Source of the DNA: an uncultured Pseudomonadota bacterium
Lineage (GTDB): Bacteria; Pseudomonadota; Alphaproteobacteria; UBA3830
Length of the DNA: 63,335 bases
Direction of reading: 5' to 3'
Assembly (NCBI GenBank): GCA_902771535.1
Contig: CACXWU010000006.1
Span: forward strand, 1-63,335
A program made the translations under genes and the position numbers. This document shows, piece after piece, positions 17,913 to 27,374 of this stretch. A model generated the notes under the pieces. That model was not told the DNA's origin. It did not search any database and was given only the letters and a program-made list of their open reading frames with translations. Within the stretch, counting starts at the first letter, position 1. Each line of letters starts with the position of its first letter.

Positions 17913-19415
17913 TTAAGCTGCTTTCGAATTTTTATCAGGCTCTTTCTGCGACGTAATTTTCAAGAACTCTTTGTTTAATCCGTAAACAGCGAAGAACCAA
18001 ACAAACATAAACACAGCAAAAATTGCCGCAACAATCGGAGCTATTTCCGCTAACTTAGTTGACCCCATTGGCGGAATAATATTCTTGGCAACAACAGCTA
18101 GCAAAAAGAAGTTAATAGCCGCACCACCGGACTTTCCGGCTCTTCCACCGATAACATCAACGGCCGCTTTTCCTTTGGACTTCAATTCATCATCCAACGG
18201 AATGTAACTCATCTCTTTCGTGGAATCGAACAGCGAGTATTTCACTCCCTTCGCCAATACGTTCTGAGCCAATCCGGCGTAAGCGATAACTTCCAATACC
18301 GTCAAGGAACCGCAAGACGCGACGATAGGGCCCATTTCTCCCTTGAAAATAATGCATCCGAAGAAGACCAATCCGGTGGAAAATACCATCAAAGGAGTCA
18401 TCATCGCAGAGGTAAACCATGAGCAACGACGCAAAATGTTAGCACCTACCAACATGAAGAAAATTGTTGCCATACCGGTCCAAATCTGCAATCCACCCAT
18501 GAATTCTTTGAATTGTGCTTTGTCTGGGTAAAGCATGTTTACCTGGTCTTTCCACATAACCTCAACCAAGTTAATGCTTACTCCGTAACAGATAACCAAC
18601 AGAGCGATGTATCCCAAGTACTTGGAAGTCGCAATGTATTTCAAACTTTCGCCAAGGCTGAGTTTAACCTTCTTCTTCGGCTTCTTGATTTCCTCAGGAT
18701 TATAGAAACGAGGATCCGTTAACACGTAATTGTTCAGCCAGTAATAGATAGCGATGATGAAAACACAAATGGCAACAGCAATTCCGGTAACAACCCTGAT
18801 ATCTCCCACAGATTTTAGAACACCACCGGAAATAATCAAAGCACCATTGGCAACGAATCCAAACATTGCGTAAAATCTTTTAGACTGCTTTATCGATGTA
18901 ACGTCGTTAGCAAAACGCCAGAACATCAAGCTGATCATCGCGCTTCCCCAGAGCTCTGCCATTATGTAGAAAGACGAATAAACCCATCCCTGAATCGGGG
19001 TTAGAAAAGTTTTGCCAATACCTTCAGAAACTCCCGACAAAAGATCCGGCGTCAACGCATCCTTACAAGGGTACAAAACCACAGCAAACAAAGCGAAATA
19101 AGCCAAGAAAAATGACACAACAATGTAGAACACGCCATTTTTCGAAAATACGTTTGATAGTTTTGAGTAAGCTATCATAAATAGGACAGCAGCAGGCAAA
19201 ACAAACCACAACTTCAAAGTAGGAATGGTTCCCGCTCCCATATCAGTAACAACTAAAGAATCTTTCAATCCTCTCATAACGCTGTAATTGAATAAAATTC
19301 CCATCATCATAAAAGCCATTGGCAGGAATTTCTTCAATTCGTAAGAATGAATAGGCCAGAAAATCGATCGCAAGCCTGTAAATTCCTGAGACTCTGCTTT
19401 TTTGCCGTCAGACAT
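17913..19415 (-). CDS. tlc: ATP/ADP (nucleotide) translocase
   Basis: A 500-residue NTT-family carrier, the hallmark of energy parasites, which in Rickettsia and Chlamydia takes up host ATP in exchange for ADP. About 11-12 membrane helices are visible. Family features include the cytoplasmic N-terminus with FWPIHSYELKKFLPM, FNYSVMRGLKDSLVVTDMG (partial quote), the FLTPIQGW and MAELWGSAMISLMFW loop, and the C-terminal KEMSYIPLDDELKSKGKAAVD (partial) followed by GGRAGKSGG. Length matches other bacterial NTTs. It has its own strong promoter and terminator. Whether it carries ATP/ADP or another nucleotide cannot be told from sequence. Confidence 0.95.
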   Translation of the reverse strand: MSDGKKAESQEFTGLRSIFWPIHSYELKKFLPMAFMMMGILFNYSVMRGLKDSLVVTDMGAGTIPTLKLWFVLPAAVLFMIAYSKLSNVFSKNGVFYIVVSFFLAYFALFAVVLYPCKDALTPDLLSGVSEGIGKTFLTPIQGWVYSSFYIMAELWGSAMISLMFWRFANDVTSIKQSKRFYAMFGFVANGALIISGGVLKSVGDIRVVTGIAVAICVFIIAIYYWLNNYVLTDPRFYNPEEIKKPKKKVKLSLGESLKYIATSKYLGYIALLVICYGVSINLVEVMWKDQVNMLYPDKAQFKEFMGGLQIWTGMATIFFMLVGANILRRCSWFTSAMMTPLMVFSTGLVFFGCIIFKGEMGPIVASCGSLTVLEVIAYAGLAQNVLAKGVKYSLFDSTKEMSYIPLDDELKSKGKAAVDVIGGRAGKSGGAAINFFLLAVVAKNIIPPMGSTKLAEIAPIVAAIFAVFMFVWFFAVYGLNKEFLKITSQKEPDKNSKAA

Positions 19416-19448
19416 TTATATTCTCCGTAAATTAACAAAAACAGAGCG

Positions 19449-19477
19449 ATTATAATTATAAACTTTGTTAATTGCAA
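19449..19477 (-). promoter_or_regulatory. Strong promoter of tlc
   Basis: On the minus strand TTGCAA (19477-19472) and a perfect TATAAT (19454-19449) are separated by 17 bases, placing the transcript start about 30 bases before the tlc ATG, which follows a GGAGA ribosome site. Confidence 0.7.
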
Positions 19478-19503
19478 TAATTTTTTATAAAAGTAAAAAA
19501 AAT

Positions 19504-21066
19504 TTAAACCCAGGCTTCCTTTTTCCAAAGTTTCCAATTTTTCTGTCCCGTAACTAACAGTAGGAACATCAGCGACGATAAATATACAGCGCACCCGAAG
19601 CTAAACACCGCGATAAAGATGAGCCATTTTTGCATAGAAGCTCCCAAATCCGGTGTCCAAAGCAACGCGGAAAACCCTCGTAGTGCGAAAAATGTAATTA
19701 TTGCCGCTAAAATTTGGGCTCCGATCTTGAAAAAGAATGACACGGACCAATTGACTCGCAGCTTTTTTCCCGAAAAACAAACTAATAAAAGCGCATTGAT
19801 CATTGCTGATATCGACGTGCACAAGGATAATCCGAGATATTTGAAAAACGGGACTAAAATTATTAAGCAAATCAAATTTACGATTACGGAAATTGCTGCA
19901 AAAATCACTGGAGTTTTCGTGTCTCTGGCCGCAAAATACACCGCAGCATAAACTTTGGCGAGCACATAAAACGGAAGTCCGAGAGCAAATCCGACTAGAG
20001 CACTCGCAGTGATCTGAACTTCTTCCGGTCCGAATAATCCACGCTGAAAAGCCACTGCCACTAGCAAATCATTGCAGGAGATTAACATCGTGGCCGCAAA
20101 AAAGGTCAAAAAGTAAGCGAATAACAAACCTTTTTGCATCTCTTCTCCCGCTCTCTTGTAGTCTTTCGTCGACAGGTAATTTGACATAAGAGGAAGCAGT
20201 GCCGTACTTAGCGCAATTCCCAAGGTCGCCAGCGGAAACTGATTTAATCTGTCCGCAAAGTTGATACAGGTGATAGCTCCCGTTGGAAGATATGAACAAA
20301 TCGAAGTGTCCACCAACATATTCAGTTGCCATACCCCCGCTCCGATAATTCCCGGAATCATATTTTTCATGATGTCTTTAACGTGGGATGTCCAACAATG
20401 AAAGTTGAATCTTAATCTAAATTTGTAACGTGTTATTGCATAAACCAACAACGAAGTATGTAATATCCCCGCCAACAAAAAGAACACAGCCATTATGTGA
20501 ACGGAGATGTCTTTATCGAGTCCGAGAAAGTAGCAGACAATCAAGCTTATTCCGACGATCACGCTTGGTAAGCAATGTAAAGCCGCAGGCAAGGCAAATT
20601 TGTTCATCGTATTCAGCACTCCCGAACACATCGAACTCAAAGAAATAAAAATTAAGTACGGAAAGCAAATTCGTCCGAGCCTTACCGTCAGACCGAACTT
20701 TTCGCTAAGAACGTCAAACCCCTTGGCTGCAACTTGTACTACTGACGGAAAAAATATCAAAACCATCGTGACAAATATCGTCAGGATTATTAACAAACAA
20801 CTGAAAACATCCGACAGGACTTTATTTGCGCTGTCCTTTCCGTCTTTATGCAAAACGTTAGAAAATCTCGGCAAAAACGATGCGTTAAAAGCTCCCTCTG
20901 CAAAAATTCTGCGAAAAATATTTGCTAACTTTGCGGCGACCATAAAACAGTCCGTATGCATGCCCGCGCCCATAACTGCCGCAACAATGCACTCCCGAGC
21001 ATACCCCATAAACCTACTGAAAAGGGTGAAGGCCCCGACTGTAAATGCTGATTTTACTACACTCAT
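19504..21066 (-). CDS. murJ: Lipid II flippase MurJ
   Basis: A 520-residue MviN/MurJ protein of the MOP superfamily that moves lipid II across the inner membrane for wall synthesis. About 14 membrane helices are seen. N-terminal family motifs are present: FTLFSRFMGYARE, AAVMGAGMHTDCFMVA and FRRIFAEGAFNASFLPRF (partial), including the Arg residues lining the central cavity in E. coli MurJ. FADRLNQFPLATLGIALSTALLP is also typical (partial quote). It is the third gene of parA-parB-murJ, starting 8 bases after the parB stop. Its presence says that peptidoglycan synthesis is retained. Confidence 0.96.
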   Translation of the reverse strand: MSVVKSAFTVGAFTLFSRFMGYARECIVAAVMGAGMHTDCFMVAAKLANIFRRIFAEGAFNASFLPRFSNVLHKDGKDSANKVLSDVFSCLLIILTIFVTMVLIFFPSVVQVAAKGFDVLSEKFGLTVRLGRICFPYLIFISLSSMCSGVLNTMNKFALPAALHCLPSVIVGISLIVCYFLGLDKDISVHIMAVFFLLAGILHTSLLVYAITRYKFRLRFNFHCWTSHVKDIMKNMIPGIIGAGVWQLNMLVDTSICSYLPTGAITCINFADRLNQFPLATLGIALSTALLPLMSNYLSTKDYKRAGEEMQKGLLFAYFLTFFAATMLISCNDLLVAVAFQRGLFGPEEVQITASALVGFALGLPFYVLAKVYAAVYFAARDTKTPVIFAAISVIVNLICLIILVPFFKYLGLSLCTSISAMINALLLVCFSGKKLRVNWSVSFFFKIGAQILAAIITFFALRGFSALLWTPDLGASMQKWLIFIAVFSFGCAVYLSSLMFLLLVTGQKNWKLWKKEAWV

Positions 21067-21074
21067 TTTTTTGC

Positions 21075-21962
21075 CTAATAATTTATTTTCTGTATAAATT
21101 TATCAAGTTGGCTGAAATTTTCAAAGCTCAATTCGATAATTCCGCTGCTATTTCCTTTCAATTTTATATTTGTCTTTAAACCTGAGAGCTGCTCGATTTG
21201 ATGAGATATATTCAGAACCTCTGGATCGGCATGAGTGGACGATTCATAAAGAGAAGCGTCGCGTTTCTTTTCTGAATCTCGTGCGTCCGACTGCGGATTT
21301 TTCCGACGCTTTACCAGTTTTTCTGTGTCGCGTACGTTTAAGGAATCGTCCAGCACTTTTTGAGCCACTGCCGAAGCGTCGTCTGAAGTTACCAGAGCTC
21401 GCGCATGCCCGAACGACAACTTTCCTTCCTTGATCATCTGCTTGACGTCGTCGGGAAGATTCAACAGCCTCATTACATTAGAAATATGGCTGCGGCTTTT
21501 TCCGATAATTTCCGACAGCTGTTCCTGAGTATGATTGAATTCATCCAGCAACCTCTTATAACCTTCTGCCTCTTCGATCGGATTTAAATTTTCTCGCTGT
21601 ACATTTTCAAGAATCGCGATTTCCAGCTGCTCTTCTTTCGAAAAATTCGTGATGATCGCCGGAATTTCAGTCAGTCCTGCAATTTGAGATGCGCGCATAC
21701 GCCTTTCTCCCGCTACCAACTGATAAGCTCCGTCCGCCAGCTTCTGAACCAAAATCGGCTGAAAAACTCCCTTTCTCCTTATGGAAGCCGCCAACGACTG
21801 CAGTTGTTCGTCATCAAAAAATTGCCGCGGCTGATAAGGATTTACCTTTATTTTATCCAAGCTGATTTTCACGACGCCACTGTTGCTCGCAGGAGAGGAA
21901 TCCATGTCCAATTCAGTTTGCAAAAAGGCTGACAGACCACGCCCGAGACTCTTATTCGCCAT
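21075..21962 (-). CDS. parB: Chromosome partition protein ParB
   Basis: A 295-residue CTP-dependent DNA clamp that loads at parS and spreads. The CTPase domain shows NPYQPRQFF and GERRMRASQIAG, and ENVQRENLNPIEEAEGY; the HTH that reads parS includes IGKSRSHISNVMRLLNLP; a polar linker (about 205-235) leads to the C-terminal dimerisation domain. The N-terminal GRGLSAFL segment is the ParA-stimulating type. Its start overlaps the parA stop by 11 bases. Likely targets are the three parS-like sites near 36.0-36.2 kb. Confidence 0.96.
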   Translation of the reverse strand: MANKSLGRGLSAFLQTELDMDSSPASNSGVVKISLDKIKVNPYQPRQFFDDEQLQSLAASIRRKGVFQPILVQKLADGAYQLVAGERRMRASQIAGLTEIPAIITNFSKEEQLEIAILENVQRENLNPIEEAEGYKRLLDEFNHTQEQLSEIIGKSRSHISNVMRLLNLPDDVKQMIKEGKLSFGHARALVTSDDASAVAQKVLDDSLNVRDTEKLVKRRKNPQSDARDSEKKRDASLYESSTHADPEVLNISHQIEQLSGLKTNIKLKGNSSGIIELSFENFSQLDKFIQKINY

Positions 21963-22716
21963 TTGATTCCCTTCTCAAAAATTCGCGGGCTAATTCTATG
22001 TATGATATCGCCCCACTTGATCTTATATCATGGAGTATTACAGGACGTCCATAAGACGCGGCCTCGCTTATGCGGACATTTCGCGGAATTACCGTGTCAA
22101 AAACCAAATTTCCGAAATGATTTCTCACGTCATCTTCAATCGTGCGGCTTAAATTGTTGCGGCGATCGTACATTGTGAGCAAAATTCCACCGACCATCAG
22201 ATCCTTATTGATGGTGCTGCGCACGCTCTGAATCGTATTAAACAATTGGGTCAATCCTTCCAGCGCATAAAATTCACACTGCAGCGGAATGATAATTTTG
22301 TTCGAGGCATTCAGGGAATTTATATTTATCAACCCGAATCCCGGCGGGCAATCAATAAATACGTAATCGAAATCCAGATCGGACAGTGCTGCTTTGAGCC
22401 TGCCTTCGCGATCGTTTTGCTGAAACAATTCAACCTCAGCCGCCGCCAAATCTATTGTGGAGGAAATCACACATAGTCCTTTTACGTAGGTCTCCTGAAT
22501 AACATCCTGTGGCTTAACCAATCCGAGCAAAACCCCGTAGCTGCTTTCTACTCCGCGCACCTTCGGCATCCCCAATCCGGTGGAAGCATTTCCCTGTGGA
22601 TCAAGATCCACAACGAGAACTTTTTTCTCTGCAGCCGCCAAAGCCGTCGCCAGATTTATCGTCGTCGTAGTTTTACCTACTCCGCCCTTTTGATTGATAA
22701 CCGCAATAGTCTTCAT
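21952..22716 (-). CDS. parA: Chromosome partition ATPase ParA/Soj
   Basis: A 254-residue Walker-type ATPase that, with ParB, moves the origin region to the cell poles. The deviant Walker A KGGVGKTTT begins at residue 9, followed by VVDLDPQGNASTGLG and the DCPPGFG switch II strand. ATG 22716 is chosen since AGAAGAG precedes it and the protein then starts at the first beta strand, as in the family; an upstream in-frame start at 22758 would add 14 residues. First gene of parA-parB-murJ. The usual alphaproteobacterial partner gene rsmG is not next to it but 13 kb away. Confidence 0.96.
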   Translation of the reverse strand: MKTIAVINQKGGVGKTTTTINLATALAAAEKKVLVVDLDPQGNASTGLGMPKVRGVESSYGVLLGLVKPQDVIQETYVKGLCVISSTIDLAAAEVELFQQNDREGRLKAALSDLDFDYVFIDCPPGFGLININSLNASNKIIIPLQCEFYALEGLTQLFNTIQSVRSTINKDLMVGGILLTMYDRRNNLSRTIEDDVRNHFGNLVFDTVIPRNVRISEAASYGRPVILHDIRSSGAISYIELAREFLRRESNGE

Positions 22717-22832
22717 CTCTTCTTTCTCAGAACGCATCGGAATTATACTTCGTCGCATGGCAGATCACAAACAAAAAATTCTGTGTGGCACTGTGCTTAA
22801 ATTTTGCTTTTTCAAAATCACAGAGATAATTA

Positions 22833-22861
22833 TGTACATATTTTTAGGGGCGGACTATAAT
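22833..22861 (+). promoter_or_regulatory. Promoter candidate for rsmH
   Basis: TGTACA (22833-22838), 17 bases, and a perfect TATAAT (22856-22861). The -10 box lies inside a small inverted repeat, GCGGA...TCCGC, which could act as an operator. It is about 60 bases before the rsmH start. Confidence 0.5.
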
Positions 22862-22919
22862 TCCGCGGAGAGGGGTTTAAATTTCGTAGGTATCCCAAAG
22901 GTTGTGGTGGTTGTAAAAA

Positions 22920-23786
22920 ATGAGTGAACATATTCCGGTTTTGCTAAATGAAGTTTTGAATTTTTTAGATCCGTCCGACGGTAAAATCTATTTCGATGGA
23001 ACTTTCGGCGGTGGCGGATATTCCAGGGCGATTTTGGAAAAGGCAGATTGCTCAGTCATCGCCTGCGACCGCGACGAATTGGTGATTCCCATCGCGAAGA
23101 AATTGCATACGGAATTTCCTTTAAGATTTTCTTTTTTTCATTCAAAATTCAGCGATATCAAAAAAGTTTTGGCGCAGCAAAATATTCAAAAACTCGACGG
23201 AATTGTTCTCGATTTGGGGCTTTCAAATTTTCAGTTAGAGGACGAATCTCGCGGATTTTCTTTCAAATCCAAGGGCAACGTCGATATGACGATGGGGCTG
23301 TGCGATGAAACGGCCATGGACATCATTCACCGCTGTTCCGAGGAGCAACTCGCAAACATAATCTACACATTCAGCGAGGAAAGATTTTCCCGACGTATAG
23401 CGAAAAACATTAAGAAAAACTTACGCAGCATCAAAACCGCGGAAGATCTGGCGAACGCCGTGCGCTCCTGCGTGAGACGAACGGGAAAAATCGATCAGGC
23501 GACGAAAACCTTTCAGGCGTTGAGAATTTTTGTAAACAGAGAACTGGAAGAGCTGAAAATTATCCTGAACGAATCTTTGGAACTGCTGAATTCGGGCGGA
23601 AAAATCGTCGTGGTGAGTTTTCATTCTCTTGAGGATCGCATAGTTAAATCATTTTTCAAGGAGTGTGGGCAGCAGAGGTGTGATTTTCAGATAGTTACAA
23701 AAAAGCCGATCGCTCCGAGCGAGGAAGAAATCGAGGCGAATCCGAAATCGCGTTCGGCAAAGCTGAGATGTCTCCTGCGATTGTAA
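22920..23786 (+). CDS. rsmH: 16S rRNA (cytosine-1402-N4)-methyltransferase RsmH
   Basis: A 288-residue SAM-dependent enzyme (MraW) that methylates C1402 in the ribosomal decoding site. Typical motifs: HIPVLLNEVLNFL at the start, DGTFGGGGYSRAIL for SAM binding, GIVLDLGLSNFQLED, RGFSFKSKGNVDMTMG (D-M-R/T-M family segment) and VVSFHSLEDRIVKSFF near the end. In most bacteria it heads the mraZ-mraW-ftsL-ftsI wall cluster; here it stands alone between parA and a secreted protein, so the cluster has been broken up. There is no visible Shine-Dalgarno sequence. Confidence 0.96.
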   Translation: MSEHIPVLLNEVLNFLDPSDGKIYFDGTFGGGGYSRAILEKADCSVIACDRDELVIPIAKKLHTEFPLRFSFFHSKFSDIKKVLAQQNIQKLDGIVLDLGLSNFQLEDESRGFSFKSKGNVDMTMGLCDETAMDIIHRCSEEQLANIIYTFSEERFSRRIAKNIKKNLRSIKTAEDLANAVRSCVRRTGKIDQATKTFQALRIFVNRELEELKIILNESLELLNSGGKIVVVSFHSLEDRIVKSFFKECGQQRCDFQIVTKKPIAPSEEEIEANPKSRSAKLRCLLRL

Positions 23787-23813
23787 TTTTTCTTTGTTTT
23801 TTCGATAGATCGA

Positions 23814-25349
23814 TCAGATTTTGCAGAAATTCGGACTTTTTCTATTGGACTCCTGCTGTAAAAATCTGACTCTATGTGTCTTTTTTGTTCTCTGAGGTTG
23901 GTCCGCGTTTCCTTCTGATGTTAGGTTTGGATCGTCAGCGCACTTATATTGATTAACGCCGAATTTCGGAAATTTTATCTCGGAATTTTGCGACAAATAA
24001 TAAGAATATAAATCAAAATCGCCTAGTTCTTGGATAAAAGTTTTGTACATACTCGCGAAATTTTTCTGTCGAATCAGATTGGAAGTTCTAATCCAGTGAT
24101 ATCTGTGGGATAAATAAGATGACTCACTCAACGCATCAAATCCGCTCGCGGTTAGTCCATGTTGAATCCTAAAATCTTCGTCATTTCCGTAATAAGACGC
24201 CACCAAATTTTCTATCCTTTCTAATTTTGCAGTTTGCGACATCGTTTTAACAAAAAGTTTTGCATAGTTTTTTATGCCGCCAAGTTTCCGTATTTGTTGA
24301 AAAATCTGCGGATTTGTTTTTTCCGTTATACAATCTGCTTCGGTCATTAGAGTTAATACATCGTTAAATTTTTGGCTCAACTTTTGAGAAAATTTCTTCT
24401 TTCCGAGATTTAATCTCGCTTTTATAATAGCGCGACTGTTGGATTTATGAGGAAATAACGAACGAACTATTATACGGAAAAAAGTAGCGTCCGGAGGCAG
24501 TTGAACGTGAAAAAATTCAAATTTTTGACCGACATTTCTGATGGCATCAACCACCGGACGATTAAAAAAATTCTCCGGAGAAAATAAAACATATCGGTAA
24601 TTCGGCAATTTCATTTTGGAATATTTTTGAAAATCGAGAGACCGATTTTTTACTTCAAAAATTTTCTGTTGAGCCGTGAGTGCAAGCTGCACTCGAGACA
24701 TAAATTTATCTGATTCTATTTGCCACCCGTACTTTCCGAAATTTATACTCATGCCGTCGTCGATAACAGATTCTGAATCCTTTTGCACGGGAATAAAAAT
24801 CAATTTAGGCAGTTTGCCCGTTACAATTTTAGCTGTCGTTATGCGCAAAAGTTTACATCCCACGGAATCCTCAGTTAATGTTCTGATTTGTTTTTTGATT
24901 TGCTCTCGAATTTCAAACGTAAATTCTCTCGGATCTCCGACATTATTCAAAAAATTGGTTACAGCATATTTTTCTAGATTCTTGCGGAGAAATGAATGTG
25001 TTACTGCAAGATCATCTAAGAAAATTATATTAGGGTTGGTTGCCGATTTTCCATACACAATATTGTTTTCCATTTTCACCACCCTGAAGGATAAATCGCA
25101 GCAGACATCATAAAAAAGATCCGCGAGATTCGTTTTATTGCGATACAAAGTCTCCTTGTAATTCCAGGTCTTGTTATAAATTCTCATTTCTTTGTTAGTT
25201 AAAGGAGACAGTTTTTTCCAATTATTGAGAGACTGTGTCAGATTGAAATCTTCGGAAATGAACGAAGCACTGGGAATTCCGTTCATAGATTCAATATTTT
25301 TAAAATACAAAATCACCAATGCACTGATTAATAATATTTTTTTTGTCAT
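23814..25349 (-). CDS. Secreted M91-like protein, zinc site lost (paralogue A)
   Basis: A 511-residue protein with a signal peptide (MTKKILLISALVILYF, cleavage about 20). It is a paralogue of the gene at 27375: shared landmarks are CCDLSF (83-88), GCKLLR (164-169), PKLIFIPV, LFSPEN (255-260), a hydrophobic helix FFRIIVRSLF (290-299), then GLT...LSESSYLSHRYHWIR (398-421) and GDFDLYSYYL (443-452). The order, a P/S-x-G-x-x-LL helix, a hydrophobic helix where the zinc helix belongs, then an E-(N/S)-x-x-x-R-x-x-x...R-x-x-Y stretch, is what I recall from peptidase family M91 (E. coli NleD-type effectors). The HExxH zinc motif is replaced by FRIIV, so it should not be a zinc peptidase. Basic, disordered tail. 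Confidence 0.62.
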   Translation of the reverse strand: MTKKILLISALVILYFKNIESMNGIPSASFISEDFNLTQSLNNWKKLSPLTNKEMRIYNKTWNYKETLYRNKTNLADLFYDVCCDLSFRVVKMENNIVYGKSATNPNIIFLDDLAVTHSFLRKNLEKYAVTNFLNNVGDPREFTFEIREQIKKQIRTLTEDSVGCKLLRITTAKIVTGKLPKLIFIPVQKDSESVIDDGMSINFGKYGWQIESDKFMSRVQLALTAQQKIFEVKNRSLDFQKYSKMKLPNYRYVLFSPENFFNRPVVDAIRNVGQKFEFFHVQLPPDATFFRIIVRSLFPHKSNSRAIIKARLNLGKKKFSQKLSQKFNDVLTLMTEADCITEKTNPQIFQQIRKLGGIKNYAKLFVKTMSQTAKLERIENLVASYYGNDEDFRIQHGLTASGFDALSESSYLSHRYHWIRTSNLIRQKNFASMYKTFIQELGDFDLYSYYLSQNSEIKFPKFGVNQYKCADDPNLTSEGNADQPQRTKKTHRVRFLQQESNRKSPNFCKI

Positions 25350-25379
25350 TTCCGCTCTATTTCAAAATATTTGCAGAAA

Positions 25380-25408
25380 GATATAGGCTTTAATTGGAAG
25401 ATTGTCAA
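25380..25408 (-). promoter_or_regulatory. Strong promoter of the M91-like gene A
   Basis: On the minus strand a perfect TTGACA (25408-25403) and TATATC (25385-25380) are 17 bases apart, about 30 bases before the start codon. It is among the best sigma-70 promoters in the window, which argues that this secreted gene is live. Confidence 0.65.
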
Positions 25409-25499
25409 CAGTTTTTACGAGATGAAAATGTATATAACGATTTAATTTTTCGAAAGAAAATTTTTTCAGATTGACTTTGGTAATGCTTTAAAACAAACT

Positions 25500-25604
25500 T
25501 TTGCGAGTAGCGAGGTCTGTAAGCTCATAACTCACAGCCTCACCTGAGACAAAATTTTCGGCCCCGAAACAACTCGCCTGTTTCTCAGAACCGGAAATTT
25601 TTTC
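25500..25604 (-). other. Stem-loop-rich 3' region after the gene at 25606
   Basis: Three nested or adjacent inverted repeats are visible: GAGGTCTGT with ACAGCCTC (about 25510-25541), TTTCGG with CCGAAA (about 25556-25569), and TGAGA with TCTCA (about 25544-25587) enclosing the latter. They lie directly after the stop of the minus-strand gene at 25606 and may end its transcript or stabilise it, though no long T-run follows. Confidence 0.4.
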
Positions 25605-25605
25605 G

Positions 25606-27177
25606 TTAATCAATACTGTTCAAGGGATGATTGAGTCCTTGCTTAACAAGTTGGTCTGTCTTAGATTGACTTTTGCTTTCCAATTCTTTCGTCTGTTCTT
25701 TAGCATTTACATTTCTTGTTTGATCTGTTACATCTTCCGTCCTACTGATGCGAGATAAATCTGTTTTCTGTCTAATCAAACTGTTTACATTCCTATCTAG
25801 CAACTCAATCTTTGTTCTAAGCTCTTCCAACTTATCTTTGTAGTTCGGATCCTTATCATTCATTTGCTTTATCTCAGACCAAACTTTGATTGCCTCAGGG
25901 AAACGAACTTCGTAAATTTGGGTGCACAATCCCTTTAAACTTGGTTCCATTCTCTGTCCTGGATCAAATAACGAGCCATCCTGATCTTCAAGGCATTCTT
26001 TCCCGTATTTCATTACGACCTGACGCCTAAATTTATGAAACTTAGCCGCTGAAGCGAATTTGGACAAGTGTTTATCGTAATATTCATTGATCGCATCCCA
26101 GTCAATTGGTCCGGTCTTGACAGAAACTCGCTTATTTTGTTCAACTTTTTGTCTTTTTTGAGCGACGGCTTCTTGCCTTTGTTGTTTCCTCTGTTTTCTT
26201 TGTGATTTCATATTTTCATTGATATCATACAACAGCTTTTCGATTTCTTCCTCATAAGTCTTAACTGCTTGGATTTTTTCATCTATTTTCAGATTTTCCA
26301 AAACTTTCACATTTTCCAAAATTTCATGTACTTGATTTAAGATTAAATTTAGATGATCTACTTCGATGATTATACTTTCTTTTTCTTTGTTAAAGAAACT
26401 AGCTGAATTTTTTCGTTCTTCTGTGGAAGTGCTTGGTTCTAGTTTGCGGGATTTATCACCAAAAAATGTCACATTAAAAGAATACGCTGTCGATTTAAAA
26501 TTTTCGAAATCCTCTTTCAACTGGGAAAATAGTTTTTCAACATCATCGGCCATTTCCTTGTAATTCGAATCACTTTTAAACTCAGAAAGTGATTGTGCAA
26601 CAGCATCAGCCTTTTCCTTAGATTCAGTATCTGCTCTAGAATCTGAGAATGAACTACTTCCTTTACTACCATTAATTGAAAATTCATTCAGAGCGTCTAA
26701 TACAGTTGGTTCCGCTGTTTCCGGCTTTTGAAAATTTGTGAAATCAGGAGAGCTTGAGGATCTCGTTAGCTTTTTATCTCCCGCTATCCCATTGTTCAGA
26801 TTTTGGCCCACTGATAATGTTTCTGAAGCCGACTTTTGAAAATTTGTGAAATCAGGAGAGCTTGAGGATCTTGTTAGCTTTTTATTTCCCGCTATCCCAT
26901 TGTTCAGATTTTGGCCCACTGATAATGTTTCTGAAGCTGACTGAGAGTTTGCTTTCTTTTTTTTGTTTCTTTGGTGATTCTTCCGGTTCATGGCCGAAGG
27001 TCCATTCGTTATGTTTATATTGTGATTTATATCTTTGGAAACACCTGAATTTTCATCCTGTGTAGCTGTCGTGTTGTTGCCATTTAAATTTTCTTGAGAT
27101 TGAACCTTGTCAGCAAAAATATTTTCCCCGTACAGTAATGATGCGATTGCGCACATACCTAAGACTTTTAATTTCAT
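25606..27177 (-). CDS. Secreted repeat protein with polybasic cluster
   Basis: A 523-residue protein I do not recognise. Signal peptide (MKLKVLGMCAIASLLYG, cleavage near FA at 22); an Asn-rich low-complexity stretch; a polybasic cluster RKNHQRNKKKK at 65-75 that resembles a nuclear or nucleolar signal; two perfect-to-near-perfect 36-residue repeats (80-115 and 116-151) ending LTRSSSSPDFTNFQK; an acidic linker; then a long helical region with coiled-coil character (about 190-330, with KQRKQQRQEAVAQKRQK) and a C-terminal helical domain to 523. AGGAGG precedes the ATG. Together with the flanking M91-like pair and the 1,061-residue protein it forms a secreted-protein island. Confidence 0.65.
   Translation of the reverse strand: MKLKVLGMCAIASLLYGENIFADKVQSQENLNGNNTTATQDENSGVSKDINHNINITNGPSAMNRKNHQRNKKKKANSQSASETLSVGQNLNNGIAGNKKLTRSSSSPDFTNFQKSASETLSVGQNLNNGIAGDKKLTRSSSSPDFTNFQKPETAEPTVLDALNEFSINGSKGSSSFSDSRADTESKEKADAVAQSLSEFKSDSNYKEMADDVEKLFSQLKEDFENFKSTAYSFNVTFFGDKSRKLEPSTSTEERKNSASFFNKEKESIIIEVDHLNLILNQVHEILENVKVLENLKIDEKIQAVKTYEEEIEKLLYDINENMKSQRKQRKQQRQEAVAQKRQKVEQNKRVSVKTGPIDWDAINEYYDKHLSKFASAAKFHKFRRQVVMKYGKECLEDQDGSLFDPGQRMEPSLKGLCTQIYEVRFPEAIKVWSEIKQMNDKDPNYKDKLEELRTKIELLDRNVNSLIRQKTDLSRISRTEDVTDQTRNVNAKEQTKELESKSQSKTDQLVKQGLNHPLNSID
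26725..26940 (-). repeat. Two tandem 108-bp coding repeats
   Basis: Copies 26833-26940 and 26725-26832 are almost identical at DNA level (for example cttttgaaaatttgtgaaat occurs in both), in frame, and encode the 36-residue units of the gene at 25606. Identity at third positions points to a recent duplication or ongoing homogenisation. Confidence 0.85.
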
Positions 27178-27374
27178 AATATTCCTCCTATCTATAAGTC
27201 TACATCTCAGATTACTCGTAAATAATTAATTATTAGTTAATTTTTTGATGTTTTTTTAAATTTTACATTTTTTGTTTGAAAGATTTGATGTTTTTTTATT
27301 TTATATTTGAATTAGTTAACGAATTATTAGCAAAAAATTGATAGGGTAGACAGGGTCTTTTAAAGGAGAAGGAA

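Noticed and set aside
26725-26940. CRISPR or satellite-like interpretation of the tandem repeats
   Set aside because: The 108-bp unit stays in frame inside a coding gene and has no spacers; the ankyrin repeats at 47778 are likewise coding.
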